From positions 92,202 through 113,633 of the forward strand of contig NW_003108088.1 in NCBI RefSeq assembly GCF_000003605.2: 21,432 nucleotides of DNA, read 5' to 3'. This document shows positions 18,011 to 21,432 of this stretch, one piece after another. Every line of letters begins with the position of its first letter. Within the stretch, counting starts at the first letter, position 1. Source of the stretch: Saccoglossus kowalevskii. Taxonomy: Eukaryota; Hemichordata; Enteropneusta; Harrimaniidae. The notes beneath the pieces were generated by a model. That model was not told the origin of the DNA, made no database searches, and saw only the letters and a list, made by a program, of their open reading frames with translations. The position numbers and the translations under genes were made by a program.

Positions 18011-18628
18011 TTGAAAACAGCCAATGTGATGTATTGTCATTATGGTAACATTTTCATAATATTGAAAAAAAATCTAATAATACAAATAAAAAATGACACA
18101 CAGCGCTACTCTATATGCCATTCTAGACAACTGTTGGTGTCCTCAAAACAATACTATTTGGGTTGGTGAGGGGCTTAAGTGCCCTTCCCCTCAACACGTC
18201 CCTGTCAGTGGCAGTCAGCACTGTGAAAGGCGAGTGTATGAAAATAATTAGCTCAAAACAAAAGACTGAAGTACTGTAGGAATAAAATCAGGTCACTCTT
18301 CTTTCTTATTTCTCTGAATATTATTACCATTTCCGTTTGCGAACAACAATGATTGAATAAATACAAAAACTTGGATCTAATAATTTGATTTTCTCAATCT
18401 GTGTTTAGTGTAATATTCGTTGTTGTGAGGAAAACGCAGTTTAGCATCTATGGTTCAACAATCGATTGCCGATTACGAGTACAACAGATGACGAATAAAC
18501 ACAAACAAAGATGAACATCGGCGGTGGTCGCGATGAACTGATTTTGTGATGCTTCGACAACGAAGAAAATGTATTACATTTATCTATGTGGGCTAGAATA
18601 ATGAAAGATAACTTACAAAGATTCCTAC
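18011..18628. other. Leader intron next to the putative first exon
   Basis: No gene recognised. Contains an imperfect hairpin GAGGGGC...CCCCTC near 18168-18194 and a modestly CpG-enriched part from about 18440. Confidence 0.5.
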
Positions 18629-18720
18629 CTTATTTTGGTTACTGTGAAACATATAAATTCGGAAAATATAGTTAACTGCTCTCTCAAATTGGGCATCTCA
18701 AGATACAGATAACTAGGAAA
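18629..18720 (-). other. Putative non-coding first exon of ATAD5
   Basis: Inferred, not proven. The strong acceptor upstream of the start exon (15866-15867) needs a donor further right. The best candidate near promoter-like sequence is ATAAG|GTAGGA, with the exon ending at 18629; a second donor TTT|GTAAGT would end it at 18617. The exon's right limit is a guess. The ATG inside (MPNLREQ...) would be out of phase with the coding exons, so it can only be an upstream ORF. Confidence 0.35.
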
Positions 18721-18766
18721 AGGCGCCAACAAGAGTGTGACCTATGAACTTCGCAAATAGCCAATC
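18721..18766 (-). promoter_or_regulatory. Candidate ATAD5 promoter (E2F-like site and CCAAT box)
   Basis: On the minus strand TTGGCGCC (18722-18729) matches an E2F half-palindrome and GATTGG (18761-18766) is an inverted CCAAT box, 32 bp apart and just upstream of the putative first exon. CpG density rises around 18440-18860 relative to flanking introns. E2F control is expected for an S-phase clamp unloader, but motif matches this short also occur by chance. Confidence 0.4.
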
Positions 18767-18926
18767 GGCTGGAAGGATTTCACTTGAGGAGCGACTAACC
18801 ACGCAATCAAACAATAACACATTTGACCTCAGCGGGAACGTGAAATCTTTGGTTTTGGTTGAAGATAGAAGACAGAAGAAACCATCGTCACTTCCATTCC
18901 AAGATTAAAAGGTTTGATTAGCTTGT

Positions 18927-19085
18927 TTTTAGTCCCCGTTCAGGCGTAGCCTGAAAAGAAGACTTTATAATTCAGGTTATGTCAAATGTCTATTTGTCCG
19001 TCTCCAACATTTTCTCAGAAATTCTAGCTGCAGCAGATATCAGTGAAACTTGGCAGGTTGTAGCTGTGGAATCATAGCCATATGC
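18927..19085 (+). repeat. Foldback-headed dispersed repeat
   Basis: T-tract, then AGTCCCC with CAGGC/GCCTG closing on GTA, then GAAGACT, TTGTCCGTC, TTTTCTCAGAAATTC and GAAACTTGGCAGG. The order matches, on the opposite strand, the hairpin-microsatellite-AAACTTGG unit at about 1110-1300, though the sequences are only partly alike. Confidence 0.6.
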
Positions 19086-19522
19086 ACAGTCAGCTGGCGC
19101 ACACGTGATATTAAAATAAATACGATATTTACTACATGGGGGCCGCCATCTTAAATGACGCATAAAACTAAATAAGAGACAAGTTGTGAAACGCGTTTTT
19201 CAGATTCCTACAAATCAGGACAAAAATACCAATCTTTCACAAAAATACGGTCCGTTTGGGGTTATATTAAGCCAACCGATAACAAAATTCGGCCGAATTC
19301 GTCGTTTTTGTGTGGAAAAATCCCTTGCATACAAACATCTAATTACGCGAAGAACCTAGAACACTTTCCTGGGGTATTTAAAACTAAAAATTGGCATTCC
19401 AGCTCAGCAGCCAAACAGCGACGGCCTAACGCTTAGATGACAATTTCGGTTTCAAATACCCCGGCTTAGTGTTCTATGTTGTTTATGTTTTTCTTTCTTT
19501 CATATCTTGTCTTGTAGAGTGT
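19086..19522. other. Intergenic sequence
   Basis: No gene recognised. Includes GGGGGCCGCCATCTT near 19137. Also GGGGTATTTAAA (19372) and AAATACCCC (19455), which form an inverted pair about 80 bp apart around a GC-richer centre. Confidence 0.5.
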
Positions 19523-19597
19523 GCTGTCGGTGATTCAAACTTGCAATCTTTGAGTTGCCAGCGCACTGTCTTGTCCACTGTACCACAAGTGTCTTCA
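19523..19597 (-). repeat. tRNA-like module 1
   Basis: On the minus strand an A-box TGGTACAGTGG (19575-19585) and B-box-like GTTTGAATCAC (19530-19540) with tRNA-like spacing. Arms do not fold into a complete cloverleaf, so this is a SINE head or tRNA relic. Confidence 0.55.
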
Positions 19598-19665
19598 CAG
19601 AAATGATAGGATTTAAGTCCTACTTATTTAAGTCCTACTTCACTAGCATTCAAAAAACGTACTAA

Positions 19666-19740
19666 CCGTACTGGATTCGAATCAGCGATCTCTCACATTG
19701 CCTACATTGTACATATCCACTGAATCATGTGGGTAGTCGT
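19666..19740 (-). repeat. tRNA-like module 2
   Basis: Minus-strand A-box-like TGATTCAGTGG (19718-19728) and B-box TGATTCGAATCC (19673-19684). Flanked on its left by a 14-bp direct repeat TAAGTCCTACTT near 19613 and 19630. Confidence 0.55.
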
Positions 19741-19783
19741 GCAAATGAATGATTTGTTTTCATATTTAGCTTTATTGCAAATT

Positions 19784-19850
19784 AGTGTCTGGCATGGGAA
19801 TTGAACCTGGGTCCTCCAGGTCACTGTGTAGACAACTGAACCACAAGACC
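19784..19850 (-). repeat. tRNA-like module 3
   Basis: Minus-strand perfect A-box TGGTTCAGTTG (19833-19843) and B-box GGTTCAATTCC (19797-19807). Acceptor-like ends GTCTTG and CCAGAC partly pair, but the T-stem does not, so it is not a functional tRNA call. Confidence 0.6.
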
Positions 19851-20164
19851 ACAATTGATTGACTGGATGTGTTTGCATTTGTTAAGACTATATAGTGTGT
19901 ATATGTATATATATATAGAAATACAACATATTTCTATTATTGAGTTACAATTGTCCAAAAAATTGCCAATTTTGTGTTTTTACTTGTGTAAACTATATGC
20001 ATGCCATAACCCGTTAGTGTACATCTTGCCAATTGGGTGTTTGCCATTTGCGTTGCCCATACCTGACCCGACCCTAACCCTAATGCCAAGACACGTTCCT
20101 GTTAATAATTGCTCAATAATGATACTCTGTTGTGCACTGTCTGCGGGTAAGTTGCATTGATGTC
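19851..20164. other. Spacer between tRNA-like modules and satellite
   Basis: The 101-codon plus-strand frame at 19855-20160 has no recognised similarity. Two CCCTAA units at 20072-20083. Confidence 0.5.
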
Positions 20165-21150
20165 AACTGATTAAACAAGTCGCGTTTAAGTAATTTTCAC
20201 AATTAACAAGTGGTTAAATTGTGACAATAAATGTGTGGACAAATATTTGAGATTAATTTTGGTGTAGATAACTCTCGTTTAATTATTTTACACCATTACA
20301 AGTTGTTAAATTGAGAGAATAAATGTCTCAACAAATATTTAATACTTAGTTTGGTGTAAACAACTCACGTTTGATTAATTCCCACAATTACAGGTTGTTA
20401 AATTGAAAGAATAAATGTGCGGACAAATATATTAGACTTATTTTGGTGTAGACAGCTCTCGTTTGATTATTTTACACCATTACAAGTTGTTAAATTGAGA
20501 GAATAAGTGTGCGGACAAATATTTTAGACTTATTTTGGTGTAGACAGCTCTCGTTTGATAAATACCCACAATTACAAGTTGTTAAATTGAGAGAATAAGT
20601 GTGCGGACAAATATTTTAGACTTATTTTGGTGTAGACAGCTCTCGTTTGATTAATTCCCACAATTACAAGTTGTTAAATTGAGAGAATAAATGTATGGAC
20701 TAATATTTGAGACTTATTTTGGTGTAAACAACTCGTGTTTGATTTTAATTTACTTTCACAAATTACAAATTGTTAAATTGAGAGAATAAATGTATGGACA
20801 AATATTTGTGACTTATTTTGGTGTAGACAACTCTCATTTAATAATTTTACACCATTACAAGTTGTTAAATTGACAGAATAAATGTATGGACAAGTATTTG
20901 AAACTTATTTTGGTGTAGACAACTCTCATTTGATTAATTCCAACAATTACAAGTTCTTAAATTGACAGAATGAAGGTATGGACAAATATTGACCATTATA
21001 ATTGTGAGTAAATACCTGTTTAATTAATTTCCACTTCTACAAGGTTGTTAAATTGAGAGACTAAATGTGTCGACAAATATTTGTTACTTATTTAGGTGTA
21101 AGAACACGTGTTTGACCACCTTCCACCATTGCAAGTTGTTAAAATAATGA
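20165..21150 (+). repeat. 91-92 bp satellite, 11 copies
   Basis: ACAAGTTGTTAAATTGAGAG recurs at about 20300, 20391, 20482, 20573, 20665, 20763, 20855, 20947, 21038 and 21131, with a first degenerate copy near 20206. Each unit also has GGACAAATATTT and TTATTTTGGTGTAGACAACT C. Central copies are most alike; outer ones decay. Confidence 0.95.
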
Positions 21151-21211
21151 AATAAATATACTGGTATCATTGGCTATTTGATTTAATTGTGAAACTTTCT
21201 AACAAAATGTT

Positions 21212-21275
21212 AACTGCTGGCTTCGAACCTCAATCAACAATTCCGCAGACACAGTATACATGTAAATTCCACAAC
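21212..21275 (-). repeat. Possible fourth tRNA-like module
   Basis: Minus-strand B-box AGGTTCGAAGCC near 21219-21230, but the A-box is weak. Placed between the satellite and the edge exon. Confidence 0.3.
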
Positions 21276-21353
21276 ACCACAGAAGATATTAGTCTGTTGC
21301 CTGAATTGTTTTCGTAATATAGGGAACGCAATCGACACTTTAACAAAACTTAC

Positions 21354-21432
21354 CTTGACTTGGGTCTTGTTTATCTCCTGTCACAATCTGGAAACTGTTG
21401 AACAAATTGCGCGTCGTCCAGTTTAAGATGCG
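21354..21432 (-). CDS. Possible 3' portion of an exon of an unidentified upstream gene
   Basis: A consensus splice donor CAAG|GTAAGT (GT at 21352-21353) ends a stretch open in one minus-strand frame to the window edge. The translation contains LNWTTRNLFNSFQIVTGD and ends KQDPSQ. I do not recognise the protein. The piece is only 26 codons, and another frame is also open for 19 codons, so it could equally be untranslated leader. It might be a more distant 5' exon of the ATAD5 transcript, or a separate minus-strand gene. Confidence 0.35.

Noticed and set aside
19784-19850. Functional tRNA gene
   Set aside because: A- and B-boxes are good, but the T-stem and part of the acceptor do not pair.
20071-20083. 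Telomere-like CCCTAACCCTAA
   Set aside because: Two units only, too short to be evidence of a telomeric origin.

Overview
This window is eukaryotic genomic DNA. It is AT-rich, with GT-AG introns, many private tandem repeats, foldback (MITE-like) elements and tRNA-like repeat modules, which suggests a marine invertebrate. I cannot name the phylum from sequence alone. The protein resembles vertebrate ATAD5 along its whole length, so a slowly evolving lineage is plausible.

The main content is one minus-strand gene, the orthologue of ATAD5 (yeast Elg1), the large subunit of the RFC-like complex that unloads PCNA and recruits USP1-UAF1. Thirteen coding exons splice in a single consistent frame into 1,328 codons. 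They run from a start codon near 15811 down to 1564, where the window cuts the gene inside the AAA+ domain. The order is: short start exon (15758-15811), giant N-terminal exon (13220-15184), basic and linker exons (12385-12655, 10297-10551, 8850-9019, 8114-8264, 6532-6768), RFC-box exon (5193-5399), Walker A exon (3928-4085), helical insert (2871-3129), Walker B (2126-2223 and 1923-2016) and a post-sensor-1 exon (1564-1628). A non-coding first exon and promoter are tentatively placed at 18629-18780.

Nearly every intron carries its own repeat. These are an octamer-containing array (1-1150), a 31-33 bp minisatellite merging into a splice donor (2352-2880), two copies of a 195-201 bp TIR element, a 108 bp duplication interrupted by a 370 bp foldback, a 42-44 bp array (7530-8045), a roughly 300 bp duplicated block (9425-10240), and two larger TIR elements (11003-11405, 11479-12087) beside a 172 bp assembly gap.

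The region right of the promoter is repeat-rich: a foldback-headed repeat (18927-19085), three tRNA-like modules in a row (19523-19850) and an 11-copy, 91-92 bp satellite (20165-21150). The last 79 bases look like an exon end of an upstream minus-strand transcript that I could not identify.
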